Positions 23,255 through 33,302 are shown, numbered from the stretch's first letter. The stretch is DNA of 64,000 nt from Dyadobacter sp. 50-39 (GCA_001898145.1 MKSR01000030.1:1-64000), one strand, 5' to 3'. Translations and numbers: made by a program. Notes: a model not told the origin generated them from the letters alone.

Positions 23255-24985
23255 ATGAAGAACCTGGCACTTATCTTACCACTGTTCATGCCAATCGCCA
23301 CTTTGGGGCAGCATAATGCTAATGATCTTGTTATTAAAGAAATCCACAACGGCAAGGTGTGCGAATCCTGCGATGTTACAAGGGCCGGCAGCCTTAGCCT
23401 GCACGAAAAGCAAATTTCATTTTATACGCCCAATCCCGATAACCAATTTCTCTACCCGGACTCCACATTAAACAATAGCTTTACGACTTTAAAAGTCTCG
23501 CGGTACTACATCGCAATGAGCCGCTTCTCCCTTGACTTTTACCCTTACTCATTCATTCGTAATCTTCATAAAGACTATTCGGAAGTTTATTGGGATTTCA
23601 ATAAGTTCCAATTCAGGACTGCAATTAATGGAAAACTCAATAGCGATTGGAGGGATATAGGATCCCTCAAATCCGACCCTGATTTTTACTTTGCCTATGA
23701 CACGACAGAAGCGGGAAGTGATCGTGGTAAAAATATCGAAATGATTCCTGCCGAGCACTATCACGCCGGAAAATTCGACTTGCAGATCAATGATTCGCTT
23801 ACGGTTGAAATCAGGGACAAAAGCACTCTTCAATCTGTCTATAACTTCTCAATTACACGTAAGCGAAGCGTGCCCGATTACTTCAATTTTGTAGAGTTTT
23901 CATCGGATAAGAGCTTTGAAGAAATTCTTAATACACAGATCAGCAAGGCACCTGCCAAGCATGGGCCACCAGCTTCCCATTATCAGATAAAAGGTGGCAA
24001 TTCTGCGCTTCTTAGATTTGCTGACGATGAGCAATATTATTTTTTCGGTCGCATGCCGCAAAACAGCGGAATTGAATATGCATTAAATAAACCCGAAAAC
24101 TGGAAAAGACTTGGTGGTGAAAAGGGCGTTCAATTTATTAATGGCTATACTTACATTTACCTCGACAAACCTGAGCCAGGTAAAACCGTAAAGGTTTTTC
24201 TCCGGTACAGACACCAACCCGAAAGCATCAACGAAGTGACTGTTGAAGTAACGCGTTTGCACGCCGGCTGGATTGATATTGCGCTGCCGGTGCTCGGGGT
24301 AATTTCTCTGGCATTGCTAATCTTTTTAATCCAAAAACAGCGTCATAAGCGCCAGCTAACACGCCTCACCCACAAGAAGAACGAAATCGAAAACCAGCTG
24401 CAATTGCTCAGCGGCCAATTGAATCCCCATTTTCTTTTCAATTCACTCAATGCGGTGCAGTCGTTGATCCGTCAGGACAAGCCCGATGCAGCTAACCAAT
24501 ACATTACAGAGGTTGCAACATTCATGCGGACAATTATGGATAACGGCAGGAAAGAATTGATTTCATTGTCGGAAGAAATCAGCATCGAAGAAAAATACAT
24601 TGCATTGGAACAAAAACGAAAATCATTTGCGTACACCTTCCGGAGCGAGTGCGGGAATGACCTCGACTCGATCGATTTCCCGCCACTTCTTTTGCAGCCG
24701 ATTATCGAAAACAGTGTCCGTCATGGTTTTACCGAGCGTATCCACAACCCGACACTGACCCTCACCGTCCACTGCGATGCTACCGACCTTGTTGTTGTAA
24801 TCGTCGATAATGGAATCGGGTACGATCCTTCGGTAAAAGCACAAGGACATGGCCTTTCCTTAACCGGCAAGCGCATTGCACTGATCAACGAAAAGCTGCC
24901 GTCCATGCAAATTATGCTGCAAACGCAATCCAGCCGGGGCTTGGGGACTACCACGGAAATCAGATTACTAAAATGGCTTTCATGA
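23255..24985 (+). CDS. LytS-type histidine kinase with large periplasmic sensor
   Basis: This 576-residue protein starts at the ATG 23255 with signal peptide MKNLALILPLFMPIATLG. A roughly 320-residue periplasmic region contains beta-rich segments and a CESC motif near the start. One transmembrane helix (AGWIDIALPVLGVISLALLI) is followed by a coiled coil and the LytS phosphoacceptor LNPHFLFNSLNAV. The ATP-binding domain is intact (IIENSVRHG, DNGIGYD, GHGLSLTGKRI). The gene overlaps its regulator by ATGA. The ligand is unknown. Confidence 0.9.
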   Translation: MKNLALILPLFMPIATLGQHNANDLVIKEIHNGKVCESCDVTRAGSLSLHEKQISFYTPNPDNQFLYPDSTLNNSFTTLKVSRYYIAMSRFSLDFYPYSFIRNLHKDYSEVYWDFNKFQFRTAINGKLNSDWRDIGSLKSDPDFYFAYDTTEAGSDRGKNIEMIPAEHYHAGKFDLQINDSLTVEIRDKSTLQSVYNFSITRKRSVPDYFNFVEFSSDKSFEEILNTQISKAPAKHGPPASHYQIKGGNSALLRFADDEQYYFFGRMPQNSGIEYALNKPENWKRLGGEKGVQFINGYTYIYLDKPEPGKTVKVFLRYRHQPESINEVTVEVTRLHAGWIDIALPVLGVISLALLIFLIQKQRHKRQLTRLTHKKNEIENQLQLLSGQLNPHFLFNSLNAVQSLIRQDKPDAANQYITEVATFMRTIMDNGRKELISLSEEISIEEKYIALEQKRKSFAYTFRSECGNDLDSIDFPPLLLQPIIENSVRHGFTERIHNPTLTLTVHCDATDLVVVIVDNGIGYDPSVKAQGHGLSLTGKRIALINEKLPSMQIMLQTQSSRGLGTTTEIRLLKWLS

Positions 24986-25734
24986 AACCGATCCGGTGCT
25001 TTATACTCGACGACGAGATCCAGGCGGTGCACAACCTGCGCCTCGCATTGGCAACACATTGTCCGCATGTGGAGGTGGCGGGTTACGCACATCAGGTCAG
25101 CAACGCATTCGATTTTCTGACCAGCCAGCAAACGGATATTCTTTTCCTGGATATCCGTTTGCAAAACGAAACAGGCTTCGATTTGCTCAAACAGCTCCAT
25201 CACTATCAGGGCAGCATCATCTTCACAACAGCCTATGACCTTTATGGTATTCAGGCGATCAAGTTTTCGGCAACAGACTACCTGCTCAAACCACTCGACC
25301 ACCTTGAATTAACCGACGCTGTGAGGAAGGCGGCCGATCGCAAGAAAGAGCGGGATCGCGGCGCGCAGATAGAGATGCTGATCCAGTCATTCGAAAACCT
25401 TCCTTCACAACGCCAAAAAAAGATCGCATTAGCCGAAGCCCATGAAATTCATTATGTATTGATAGATGATATTGTTTTTTGTAAATCAGATAATAGTTAT
25501 ACCACTTTCCATTTAACAAATACTAAGAAAATAACGGTTAGCAAGCCCATTTCCGATTATGAAACAATCCTGGAACCATACGGTTTTCTGAGGACTCATC
25601 AATCCTATTTGATTAATAAAAATCGCATTGTATCTTTCAAAAAAGAGGATGGCGGATATTTACTAATGGAAGGTAATTATCAAGCCATTATCAGCAAACA
25701 ACGAAAACACATTTTAAAAGAAATATTTCACTAA
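24982..25734 (+). CDS. LytTR-family response regulator
   Basis: A 250-residue regulator with receiver (LDDE at 9-12, phospho-Asp57 in ILFLDIRL, YLLKPLDH) and C-terminal LytTR domain (EIHYVLIDDIVFCKSDNSYT, YGFLRTHQSYLINKN). I chose the ATG at 24982 because it gives the ATGA overlap with the kinase stop. An ATG at 24973 is also in frame. The second half is noticeably more AT-rich than its surroundings. The large secreted protein gene follows after 26 bases. Confidence 0.92.
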   Translation: MKPIRCFILDDEIQAVHNLRLALATHCPHVEVAGYAHQVSNAFDFLTSQQTDILFLDIRLQNETGFDLLKQLHHYQGSIIFTTAYDLYGIQAIKFSATDYLLKPLDHLELTDAVRKAADRKKERDRGAQIEMLIQSFENLPSQRQKKIALAEAHEIHYVLIDDIVFCKSDNSYTTFHLTNTKKITVSKPISDYETILEPYGFLRTHQSYLINKNRIVSFKKEDGGYLLMEGNYQAIISKQRKHILKEIFH

Positions 25735-25760
25735 AAAAACAGCATCATCAACTATTAGCT

Positions 25761-28700
25761 ATGAAAAGACATTTATATATTTTCCATCTTCTGCTGCTAA
25801 CCGCTGGCGGCGGTTTCGCGCAAAAGCAGATTACTCACTTTGAAAACAGCATCAATAAACAGGCCCTCAACCCGGTTTATCAGTCACAGCTCGGCAACAA
25901 GATGATCTTTTCATTGTTTACACCTGCGAGCGGCAACGAGCTTTGGGTATCGGATGGAACGAAGGCCAATACCAAACTCCTGAAAGATATTGTGCCTGGC
26001 TACCAAAGCAGCTACACGTTTGATTTCACCAAAGCCGGCGACTTTCTATATTTTGTTACCAACCAAAATGAAATCTGGAAAACTGACGGCACGCCTGCCG
26101 GTACGCAAAAAATGCTGCGCTCAGACAGCACCTTAAACCTGAATGTTGTGGCAGGAAAACTGCTCGTCACCTTTCGCGATGTAAACACACAGCGGTTTGC
26201 ATTCGCCTGGCTCGGTACCGACGGACATACTGATTTTTTAAATGAAGATGCAACCGCATTCAGGTACTCCGAAGGGAATCTCTACTTTGGCCTACATGAT
26301 TCGACCTCGAAAACCTGGACGTTAAAAGTGTTTGACACCGAGTCGCGAACCATTGCCAGCCGTCTTGGTCCGGCGTTGAATGAAATCCTGGTAGAAAAGC
26401 ACAATGGTTACGAATACATTGCCGTCGATGCCGGTTATGTGGAGAAGACACTGATAGTCGCGCCCGGAAACCGTGCTGAGAGTGCCAAAACTTACGAGTG
26501 GAACCGGGGTCCCGCGCCTGTTATGATCAGGGACAAAACCGGCGCACTCTTCCTGATCAATGACCGGATCTACGCTGCCAACAACTTGGGCCTGAAAATA
26601 TTCAAAGTCATTGAAGGGCATAACTGGGAGACGGTCAGCGATCAGGAATCGAGCCTGATGTATGCGAAAACACCTACCGGATCGACCGAAGGCCCGTTTC
26701 ATACCAATTTTGTCATCGACGGCGACCAGCTCACATTTACTACATTGTTTGGTTATGAGAGCATTTACGCGGCCTATCTGGGTGTTTTCGATTTCAAAAA
26801 GAATACCAAACGCATTTCTCCCAAGCTTCCCGCGGAGGTAACCGGTCGCCAGGTACAGGTGGTGCCGCAATCGCGGGATGTATTCGAGATTCGCTACGGC
26901 TACACCAAATGCACTTATGACATTGCGGAAAACAAACCGGTCGCTATCGAGCAGCTTCCGTACCGCGTCGAGAAAGTGAAGGTGGCCCACACGGAATTTG
27001 AACTTTCCGACAACGTATATGCAGGTAACGGGGCACTTCGGCTGCCATTGGTCAGCACCCGGCCGATTTACGCCGAAAAATATCTTGCTTACAGAACCGT
27101 GCTTAACAACAAGCTCCTGTTTTGGACTAACAATGAAATGCAGGGTGCGGGAAAACTTTGGGTCAGCGACGGCAAAACCACTTCCGAGCTAATGGCGTAT
27201 GACGGCCTGGTGTCGTCATGGAGGATGTCGATGGATTCTGTCCGGATAGGGAACCAGGTTGTGTTTGCAACGACTAGCTCACAAGGGATCAGAATTTATA
27301 AAACGGATGGAACCCCAAGCGGCACACGTGAAATTTACAGCCATCCCACCAGCGACTGGCCGTCGCCGGAGCAGGTGGTCGTCAACAACCGGCTGGCGGT
27401 GTTCGATTTTATGGTTGCCGGCAAAAGACTGAGCCTGGTGACTGATCTGGAAAAGGTTTGGCAAATAGATAATGAACAATTCGGGCTTCGCGAATTTCGC
27501 CTCACTTCCAACGATGTCTTCATGATCCATTCAACCACCAAAAACGGGATGGGTTATGATATGGTTTATCAATTCGAAAACGGCGATCTGAAACCGATAG
27601 AGCTTAATAAAGCCGGTGGGGATGCGATGAACCACCAGATTTTCGACAATCGCATTTACTACATGCTGCGGAACAGTAGTGGGCAGCTGAGCGATATTTG
27701 TTACAACGACCTTGGCTCCGACCAGATTAACCGCCTTTTCTCCGGGCCGATGAGCTACCTCCTGCGCAGGGGCGACTGCCTGATTGCGGGTACGATGAGT
27801 GGACCGGACGTCAGAATTTATAAGGCGAGTACAGCTGAGTTGCTCGGAGCATTCACCGGTATACACCCCGTCGATGCCACCACCGGCAAGGCAGTGGGCC
27901 TTTGGAGCGCCCGCGAGGCGGTGATCGTGCATAACGACCGGGTGATCAGCAAGAAGTTCTCCGGGGACATCGAATCTGGAAACGCGATCCCGCAGGGCAT
28001 TTTGGTCCAGGTCAACGGCACCACGGGCAGTTCCTGGTACGTTTATGACCTTAAACGCGGAAAAATCACCGAGCTTTTTAACGACGAAACGGTTGGATTC
28101 TCCATGTCGGGAGCCGGTGACCGGCTAATATTCGCCAAAGGTGTGAACGACCAGCACGCCATTGTGGTGGACATTGCCAAAGAGAAGCGCTCCGATTTCC
28201 CGCCGGGACTCTCCGTGATCAGACTGCTTAGCGAAGACCTCGCATTGGTGACCGACCAAACGTACTCGGCGCCGATGAGTGTTTATTCAACAGCGGGCGA
28301 TGCCCCGGTCAAAATGTACGAGCTACCGGGCTGGTATGACGCGCCCGGTACGCCAGTTTCCAATTACACCTCCTTCAACACCGCTTCCACCGGGTTCGAG
28401 CTGGCCCGGTTTGACCGCGACTCGCTGTACCGTTATCGCGAAATCATCAAAGGACCCGAGGGCATTTCGTTACAGGAGGTGTTTCAGTTCAGGGGAAGCG
28501 TGTATGCGGTCGCTTTCACCTACTCGAAAGGTATTCAGGTATGGGAAATGGATGAGATGAATCTCACGCCTGACGACGACGATACACTGGTTGTAGTCCA
28601 ACCCGAAAAGCCCGGCCGTGGCGATTATTTGCCGGATGAAGCGCTACTTAATGCCTATCCAAATCCGGTTGTGAACGAGCTGAATATTGATCTGAAAGAA

Positions 28701-28862
28701 GGCGGATTGATCAGAATCCTGGATCCCAAGGGTTTTGAGCAACTCAAAACCGTAACGGATAAAAGTAAAAGGCTGGACCTTTCGAAACTCCCTGCGGGCG
28801 AATACATCATTATTTATTCGGGCATTAATGGACGTGTTGTCAAGAAAATTGTAAAGCATTAA
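25761..28862 (+). CDS. large ELWxxDGT-repeat protein with type IX secretion sorting domain
   Basis: A 1033-residue secreted protein. A signal peptide (about 1-20) is followed by beta-propeller-like ELWxxDGT repeats (ELWVSDGTKANTKLL, EIWKTDGTPAGTQKM, KLWVSDGKTT, IYKTDGTPSGTREIY). An acidic linker and a C-terminal type IX sorting domain close it (AYPNPVVNELNIDL, LDLSKLPAGEYIIIYSG, KKIVKH). It should be exported across the outer membrane and released or surface-attached. It lies 26 bases after the kinase/LytTR pair and is probably co-transcribed with or regulated by it. Its stop codon overlaps the convergent gene's stop by TTA. Confidence 0.88.
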   Translation: MKRHLYIFHLLLLTAGGGFAQKQITHFENSINKQALNPVYQSQLGNKMIFSLFTPASGNELWVSDGTKANTKLLKDIVPGYQSSYTFDFTKAGDFLYFVTNQNEIWKTDGTPAGTQKMLRSDSTLNLNVVAGKLLVTFRDVNTQRFAFAWLGTDGHTDFLNEDATAFRYSEGNLYFGLHDSTSKTWTLKVFDTESRTIASRLGPALNEILVEKHNGYEYIAVDAGYVEKTLIVAPGNRAESAKTYEWNRGPAPVMIRDKTGALFLINDRIYAANNLGLKIFKVIEGHNWETVSDQESSLMYAKTPTGSTEGPFHTNFVIDGDQLTFTTLFGYESIYAAYLGVFDFKKNTKRISPKLPAEVTGRQVQVVPQSRDVFEIRYGYTKCTYDIAENKPVAIEQLPYRVEKVKVAHTEFELSDNVYAGNGALRLPLVSTRPIYAEKYLAYRTVLNNKLLFWTNNEMQGAGKLWVSDGKTTSELMAYDGLVSSWRMSMDSVRIGNQVVFATTSSQGIRIYKTDGTPSGTREIYSHPTSDWPSPEQVVVNNRLAVFDFMVAGKRLSLVTDLEKVWQIDNEQFGLREFRLTSNDVFMIHSTTKNGMGYDMVYQFENGDLKPIELNKAGGDAMNHQIFDNRIYYMLRNSSGQLSDICYNDLGSDQINRLFSGPMSYLLRRGDCLIAGTMSGPDVRIYKASTAELLGAFTGIHPVDATTGKAVGLWSAREAVIVHNDRVISKKFSGDIESGNAIPQGILVQVNGTTGSSWYVYDLKRGKITELFNDETVGFSMSGAGDRLIFAKGVNDQHAIVVDIAKEKRSDFPPGLSVIRLLSEDLALVTDQTYSAPMSVYSTAGDAPVKMYELPGWYDAPGTPVSNYTSFNTASTGFELARFDRDSLYRYREIIKGPEGISLQEVFQFRGSVYAVAFTYSKGIQVWEMDEMNLTPDDDDTLVVVQPEKPGRGDYLPDEALLNAYPNPVVNELNIDLKEGGLIRILDPKGFEQLKTVTDKSKRLDLSKLPAGEYIIIYSGINGRVVKKIVKH

Positions 28863-29908
28863 TGCCGTCCTTTTTTCCAGATAAAGCCGTCGATCAGGTA
28901 GTGTGTGATTTGCGGGACTGCCAGCAGCGGCACGATCACCGCCAGTGCCGGCCTGCCGATGGTGAGCGGGAATTGATGAAATAAAGAAAAAAGGTTGCGA
29001 TGCTCCTTCCAGACTGTCCAGTCCCAGAGGCCTTCTTCGAACCAGGCCAGCAGGAAGATCAATCCCAGGAAGAGTACCAGCCCGTATTGTCCGAAAAAAA
29101 GTGGCAGCCACCTGCCGGACTCGGGTCTCACAGCTTCCTTTTTCCCAAATATCCAAATGAGCGCCATGTAAGGAACACCATGACTTACCACATTCAGCAG
29201 CGTAAAGGCAAGGTCTCCATTGAAATACACAATCCCGAAGTACCACGACGCCAGCGTGCCGGTAATAACTGCGATCCGTGGAATATTCAGACTTTTGCAA
29301 TGCCGGAAGTAATGCATCTCCTTGTATGCGTAAACTGCCAACATCAAGCAGTACAACGCCATGGCTACATGTAATGCAGGCTGTGAAGCCGACACCAGGA
29401 ACTCGTTTTCGATAAACCAGTTGAAATTCCGCTGGCCGTGCAAGTGCCAGTAGAGCAGCGGGTAAATGGTGGCATAATAGATGACAAACTGGTCGACAAG
29501 CCGGTACCAGCGCGGTGATCGTTCGAAACGGCTGTACAACCTCAGAAACCCGTACTGCTGCCGAACGAAATGGTAGACCGCCAGATAGGCCAAAACGCGC
29601 CAGAACCAGATACCGCTCAGCAAGTAGATCCCCGAACCGACCACGAGTGCCAATACCGGTATGCCTATCAATAAAGGTTTATAGCGGTTATATAGCTGTT
29701 TGTTCAGGTAGGTGCGGTAAAGCGTGCTGTACACATGCGCGACGTCTATCAGCAACATCAGCACCACCCACCAGGCATCAGGCATTGTTGCGTTGTCGCG
29801 GAATAGTCCGGGAAGGCAAACGACCACCAGCAGGCTCACGAACGGCGGAGCCAGGATAAAAACAATGTCCGTCAGTGGCTTACCCAGCCAAGGCTGTTGT
29901 TTCTGCAT
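28859..29908 (-). CDS. polytopic membrane protein with conserved-looking histidines
   Basis: This 349-residue protein has about nine hydrophobic segments and no recognised family. Striking features are histidines inside or beside membrane helices: His58 (DVAHVYSTLYRTY), His113 (VYHFVRQQYGFLRLY), His155/157 (WHLHG), His199/203 (an HxxxH), His243 (VVSHGVPYM) and His336 (ITHYLIDGFIWK). The pattern recalls membrane di-metal oxidases or desaturases, but no exact histidine-box set is seen. It is the last gene of the polyamine-type operon, 5 bases after the flavin oxidase gene. Confidence 0.7.
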   Translation of the reverse strand: MQKQQPWLGKPLTDIVFILAPPFVSLLVVVCLPGLFRDNATMPDAWWVVLMLLIDVAHVYSTLYRTYLNKQLYNRYKPLLIGIPVLALVVGSGIYLLSGIWFWRVLAYLAVYHFVRQQYGFLRLYSRFERSPRWYRLVDQFVIYYATIYPLLYWHLHGQRNFNWFIENEFLVSASQPALHVAMALYCLMLAVYAYKEMHYFRHCKSLNIPRIAVITGTLASWYFGIVYFNGDLAFTLLNVVSHGVPYMALIWIFGKKEAVRPESGRWLPLFFGQYGLVLFLGLIFLLAWFEEGLWDWTVWKEHRNLFSLFHQFPLTIGRPALAVIVPLLAVPQITHYLIDGFIWKKGRH

Positions 29909-29913
29909 CGTAT

Positions 29914-31542
29914 TCAGGTTTGTTGCAGGATTTTCCTGGCAGCTTTCAGTCCCTGATAAAAACCTTCTTCAAATATGCTCACGCCGGCAAGGTCGGTATG
30001 GGCGAAATGGACATGTTCCCCAATGCTCTTCGCCAGGGACGATCTCACATCGCCATGGATCATTCCCGGCAGGGGCTGCACCATGGCATGGCCCCACAGC
30101 ATGATATCGATCCGCTCGGTTTGACGACGGATATCCGGATGCACACGTTCCAGGTCGGATAGTACTTTTTCCGACCAGAATTCGTGCGATGCCTGGTATG
30201 CTTCCTTCCTTGCGGCCTCCGGCGCCACGTGCGTGAGCGGGAGATAGTAAGTAAGGTTGCGCTTTTCCTTTCGCTGCTGAATCTGCTGATGCGTGGCATC
30301 CACGTAGCCAAGTGACGGACTTCCGTAAATGACATTGTCCCAACTGCCCGGCTGTCCGGCTCGCTCGCTCAGCTCCCCGACGGTAAGATTGGCGACCATC
30401 CATGGCACGTACCGGAAATGCCTGGTTACTGCCTTCCCCCTTTCCGTATCATGCAGCAACCGGGCGGCCACAAACTGAGGCGCAGCGATAATGCAATGCC
30501 GGGCTTCAAATCCCCTCAACTGCCTGCTGGCGACGTCCAGATAACTGATTTCCACTCCTGCCGGGCCGGGTTTGACAGATGTGGCCAATGCGCCGGTCAT
30601 AACCTTGCCATCAAGATGCTTGCGTAGCGCTTCGATCAGAAATCCATTCCCATTTTCCCACGTGAGCACATCGCTGTACGCAGCATTGGCTGCCCGTCCC
30701 TTCCGGGAAGCGAAGTAGTGAATACCGGCCCAGGCACTTACCTGCCCGAATGGCGTACCGAAATCGTCGCGGGTGCAGTAGTCGACATACCAGCGGATAT
30801 ATTCATTGGTAAGGTGATGGCTGTCCATCCATTCCTTCATCGTAACGCGGTCGAGTGCCCGCAGCGATTCGTCGCGGCTGGATGTGTCGACAGGAATACT
30901 GAACGCATCGAGTCCATCGGCACCTTTCAGCTTTTTGAAATCACCGATCAATTTAAAAAACTGCCTGAACTCGGCTAGTTGGGCCGTATTCAGCCCCAGG
31001 TTTGGCACAAGCCCTTCCTGCCACTGTCCGTTGATATATAGTCTTTCCTCCGGGTCGTGGCAGAGATAAAACTCATCATATACGGGCAATCCGGCCTCAT
31101 CGTAGCCGGTTATCACTTTGGCATCCTGCAAAAAGTCGAGGTACTCGACCAGGTTGTTATTCGGCACGGGCACGTAGTGCGCTCCCCAGGGATATTTTGA
31201 AAATGCATTACCGCCCCAAGTCGCATTCCCACCGGGCTGGTTCTCGAGGTCCAGTACCACCACGTCACGAACGCCATGCTGTACCAAATACCTTGCCGCC
31301 GACAATCCGCTGACACCTGCGCCGATAATGACTGCTTCCTTGGCCTCGTATTCCGCCGGCGCATTAAATGTGTGGTCGCGCAGCAAATGCCCGGCTGCGG
31401 CCGACGCCCCTATGATCTCCCCGGGAACCAATGCCGCAGCACCACCGCTTTTCGGTCCGCACGCATGCAGGAGCGGGGCCGCGACAACCGGCGCGGCGGC
31501 AGCCATACCGGCTGTTAGTCTGATGAATTCGCTCCGCCTCAT
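29914..31542 (-). CDS. exported flavin-dependent amine oxidase-like protein
   Basis: A 542-residue FAD protein. The N-terminus (MRRSEFIRLTAG...LLHAC) is a Tat-like signal ending in a lipobox-like Cys28. The dinucleotide fold follows with VIIGAGVSGLSAARYL (73-88), acidic LDLENQPGGNA and a GG doublet typical of monoamine and polyamine oxidases. Further segments are AAPQFVAARLL and a C-terminal GHAMVQPLPG. It should act in the periplasm. Polyamine-derived substrates are inferred from the operon only. It overlaps the spermidine synthase gene by ATGA. Confidence 0.82.
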   Translation of the reverse strand: MRRSEFIRLTAGMAAAAPVVAAPLLHACGPKSGGAAALVPGEIIGASAAAGHLLRDHTFNAPAEYEAKEAVIIGAGVSGLSAARYLVQHGVRDVVVLDLENQPGGNATWGGNAFSKYPWGAHYVPVPNNNLVEYLDFLQDAKVITGYDEAGLPVYDEFYLCHDPEERLYINGQWQEGLVPNLGLNTAQLAEFRQFFKLIGDFKKLKGADGLDAFSIPVDTSSRDESLRALDRVTMKEWMDSHHLTNEYIRWYVDYCTRDDFGTPFGQVSAWAGIHYFASRKGRAANAAYSDVLTWENGNGFLIEALRKHLDGKVMTGALATSVKPGPAGVEISYLDVASRQLRGFEARHCIIAAPQFVAARLLHDTERGKAVTRHFRYVPWMVANLTVGELSERAGQPGSWDNVIYGSPSLGYVDATHQQIQQRKEKRNLTYYLPLTHVAPEAARKEAYQASHEFWSEKVLSDLERVHPDIRRQTERIDIMLWGHAMVQPLPGMIHGDVRSSLAKSIGEHVHFAHTDLAGVSIFEEGFYQGLKAARKILQQT

Positions 31543-33071
31543 TGTTCCGAGTATTTACCCCACTCCTTTTCGAAGTAGTTAACCAGTGCCTGGTTATTCA
31601 ACTTATTCACCTCCAGTGGCTCATGCGCCAGCATGTCTTCAGGAAACTGGAGCATTTGCGCCATTACCGCCTGGCTGATGTACTTTTTCTCGATCGCAAA
31701 CGTATCAGGCAGCTGATAACCGGCAGACTTACTGGCCATTACATAACCCCATTCACCAAACGAAGGCACATAGTTGTGGTAGGGAACGGTATGAAAACCG
31801 GATGCTTTGAGTGTTTCGTTCACGCACCAGAAGCTTTTCGGCGCCACATAAGGCGAGGTACTCTGCACCACGGCCACTGCCTGCGGCGTCATTGCGTTTT
31901 GCAGAAGGCGGTAAAATGCCGTTGTGTACAATTTCCCTACCGAAAAGCCAGAGGGGTCCGGAAAGTCGATGATAATGCAGTCGAATTGCCTTTTATTTTC
32001 CTTTAACCAGATGAAAGCATCCGCATTGGTGACCATCACGCGCGGGTCTTTCAGCGAACTCCTGTTAATCTCCGAAAGGATATCCTGGCCTGTGAACAGC
32101 CTGGTCATCACCGGATCGAGGTCCACCAGCTGTATATGCGAAACCGATTTGTATTTCAAAATCTCCCGCGCTGCCAGCCCGTCACCGCCGCCCAGGATAA
32201 GCACATGGCGGGGCTGCCCGGCTGCTGTCATGGCCGGGTGCACGAGTGCCTCGTGATACCGGTATTCGTCGGCCGAGCTGAATTGCAGGTTATTGTTCAG
32301 GTAAAGCCGGAGATCATGCTTGTTTTTGGTAATCACAATGCGCTGGTAAGGTGTAGAGGTAGAATAGACGACGTGGTCATTGTAGGCGAGCGTTTCGCTG
32401 AAACTCATGATCTGTTCAGAGAAAATGAATGCCGCCACTTCTGCAATCAGGATGATCACACCACCGAAACGAATGGCTGCCACGCCCCGCACCTCCCCTG
32501 CGAAATAACGGCACAGGTACAGTCCCACACCCACATTGAGCAACCCGAAAAACAAGCTCGTCCGGATCAACCCGAGATATGGCACAAAAATGAGCGGAAA
32601 GATCAGCGACGCCAGCAGGGCGCCGATGTAGTCATAGGTAAAAACCCGGCTTACCAGTTCGGCAAACTCCACTTTATCCTTTAAAATGCGAAGCAGAAGC
32701 GGAATCTCGATGCCGACAAGAATGCCCGTAACTCCCACCAGGGCATACAAAACAGGCTGAAAACTGAATGCCAGGGGAAAGACCAGGAACAGCAGGATGG
32801 CGCTGAACCCTCCCACCAGCCCCACCAGCAGCTCGATGCGGATAAACCATTCGAGCAGATGGTCATTGAAAAAGCGCGACAGGTAGGAACCTATCCCCAT
32901 TGAAAAAAGGTACACGCCGATAATAATACTGAACTGCGTGACACTGTCGCCCAGAAGATAACTGGCGAGCGTGCCTGCCACCAGCTCGTAAATTAACCCG
33001 CAAGTTGCGATGATGAATACCGCCACGAGCAGTACCCATTGCGCACTATTCCTGCCTGCCGTGTTTTTCAT
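31539..33071 (-). CDS. membrane-fused polyamine aminopropyltransferase (spermidine synthase-like)
   Basis: In this 510-residue protein, residues 1-220 hold about seven transmembrane helices and residues 225-510 a spermidine synthase domain. Motifs include STPYQRIVITK (240), DEYRYHEALVHP (268-279), the SAM-type GGGDG loop (294-298), the acidic DLDP (317-320), NADAF (349-353) and IIIDFPDP with the catalytic-type Asp (369). It is expected to transfer an aminopropyl group from decarboxylated SAM, at the membrane, to an unknown acceptor. It is coupled to the flavin oxidase gene (ATGA) and abuts the DUF350 gene. Confidence 0.88.
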   Translation of the reverse strand: MKNTAGRNSAQWVLLVAVFIIATCGLIYELVAGTLASYLLGDSVTQFSIIIGVYLFSMGIGSYLSRFFNDHLLEWFIRIELLVGLVGGFSAILLFLVFPLAFSFQPVLYALVGVTGILVGIEIPLLLRILKDKVEFAELVSRVFTYDYIGALLASLIFPLIFVPYLGLIRTSLFFGLLNVGVGLYLCRYFAGEVRGVAAIRFGGVIILIAEVAAFIFSEQIMSFSETLAYNDHVVYSTSTPYQRIVITKNKHDLRLYLNNNLQFSSADEYRYHEALVHPAMTAAGQPRHVLILGGGDGLAAREILKYKSVSHIQLVDLDPVMTRLFTGQDILSEINRSSLKDPRVMVTNADAFIWLKENKRQFDCIIIDFPDPSGFSVGKLYTTAFYRLLQNAMTPQAVAVVQSTSPYVAPKSFWCVNETLKASGFHTVPYHNYVPSFGEWGYVMASKSAGYQLPDTFAIEKKYISQAVMAQMLQFPEDMLAHEPLEVNKLNNQALVNYFEKEWGKYSEQ

Positions 33072-33278
33072 TTACCCGTGAATGGCCGAAGCGATAATAA
33101 TAGCGATCGCGAGCATAAAGAAGCCCGCAAAGATGGCCAGGGCCATATTCTTGTTCTCCATGATCTCGCGACGCAGGTTGTGCTTCGGTGTGAGTATTTC
33201 AATAATGGCAAATGTGACCAGCAGGACCAGTATGCCAATGCCCGAATAAACGAGCGAACTGATGATGTACTGTTGCAT
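33072..33278 (-). CDS. DUF350 (YjfL-like) membrane protein
   Basis: This 68-residue protein has two transmembrane helices (5-27 and 45-66) joined by a basic loop (TPKHNLRREIMENKN). This is the half-size form of the DUF350/YjfL family. In enterobacteria yjfL sits in an operon with an ATP-grasp glutathionylspermidine-synthase-like gene (yjfC), so an association of DUF350 with polyamine chemistry is known. The exact role is not. Its stop lies directly against the spermidine synthase start. Confidence 0.8.
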   Translation of the reverse strand: MQQYIISSLVYSGIGILVLLVTFAIIEILTPKHNLRREIMENKNMALAIFAGFFMLAIAIIIASAIHG

Positions 33279-33302
33279 CGATATATGTTTAGGTTTTGAT
33301 AA

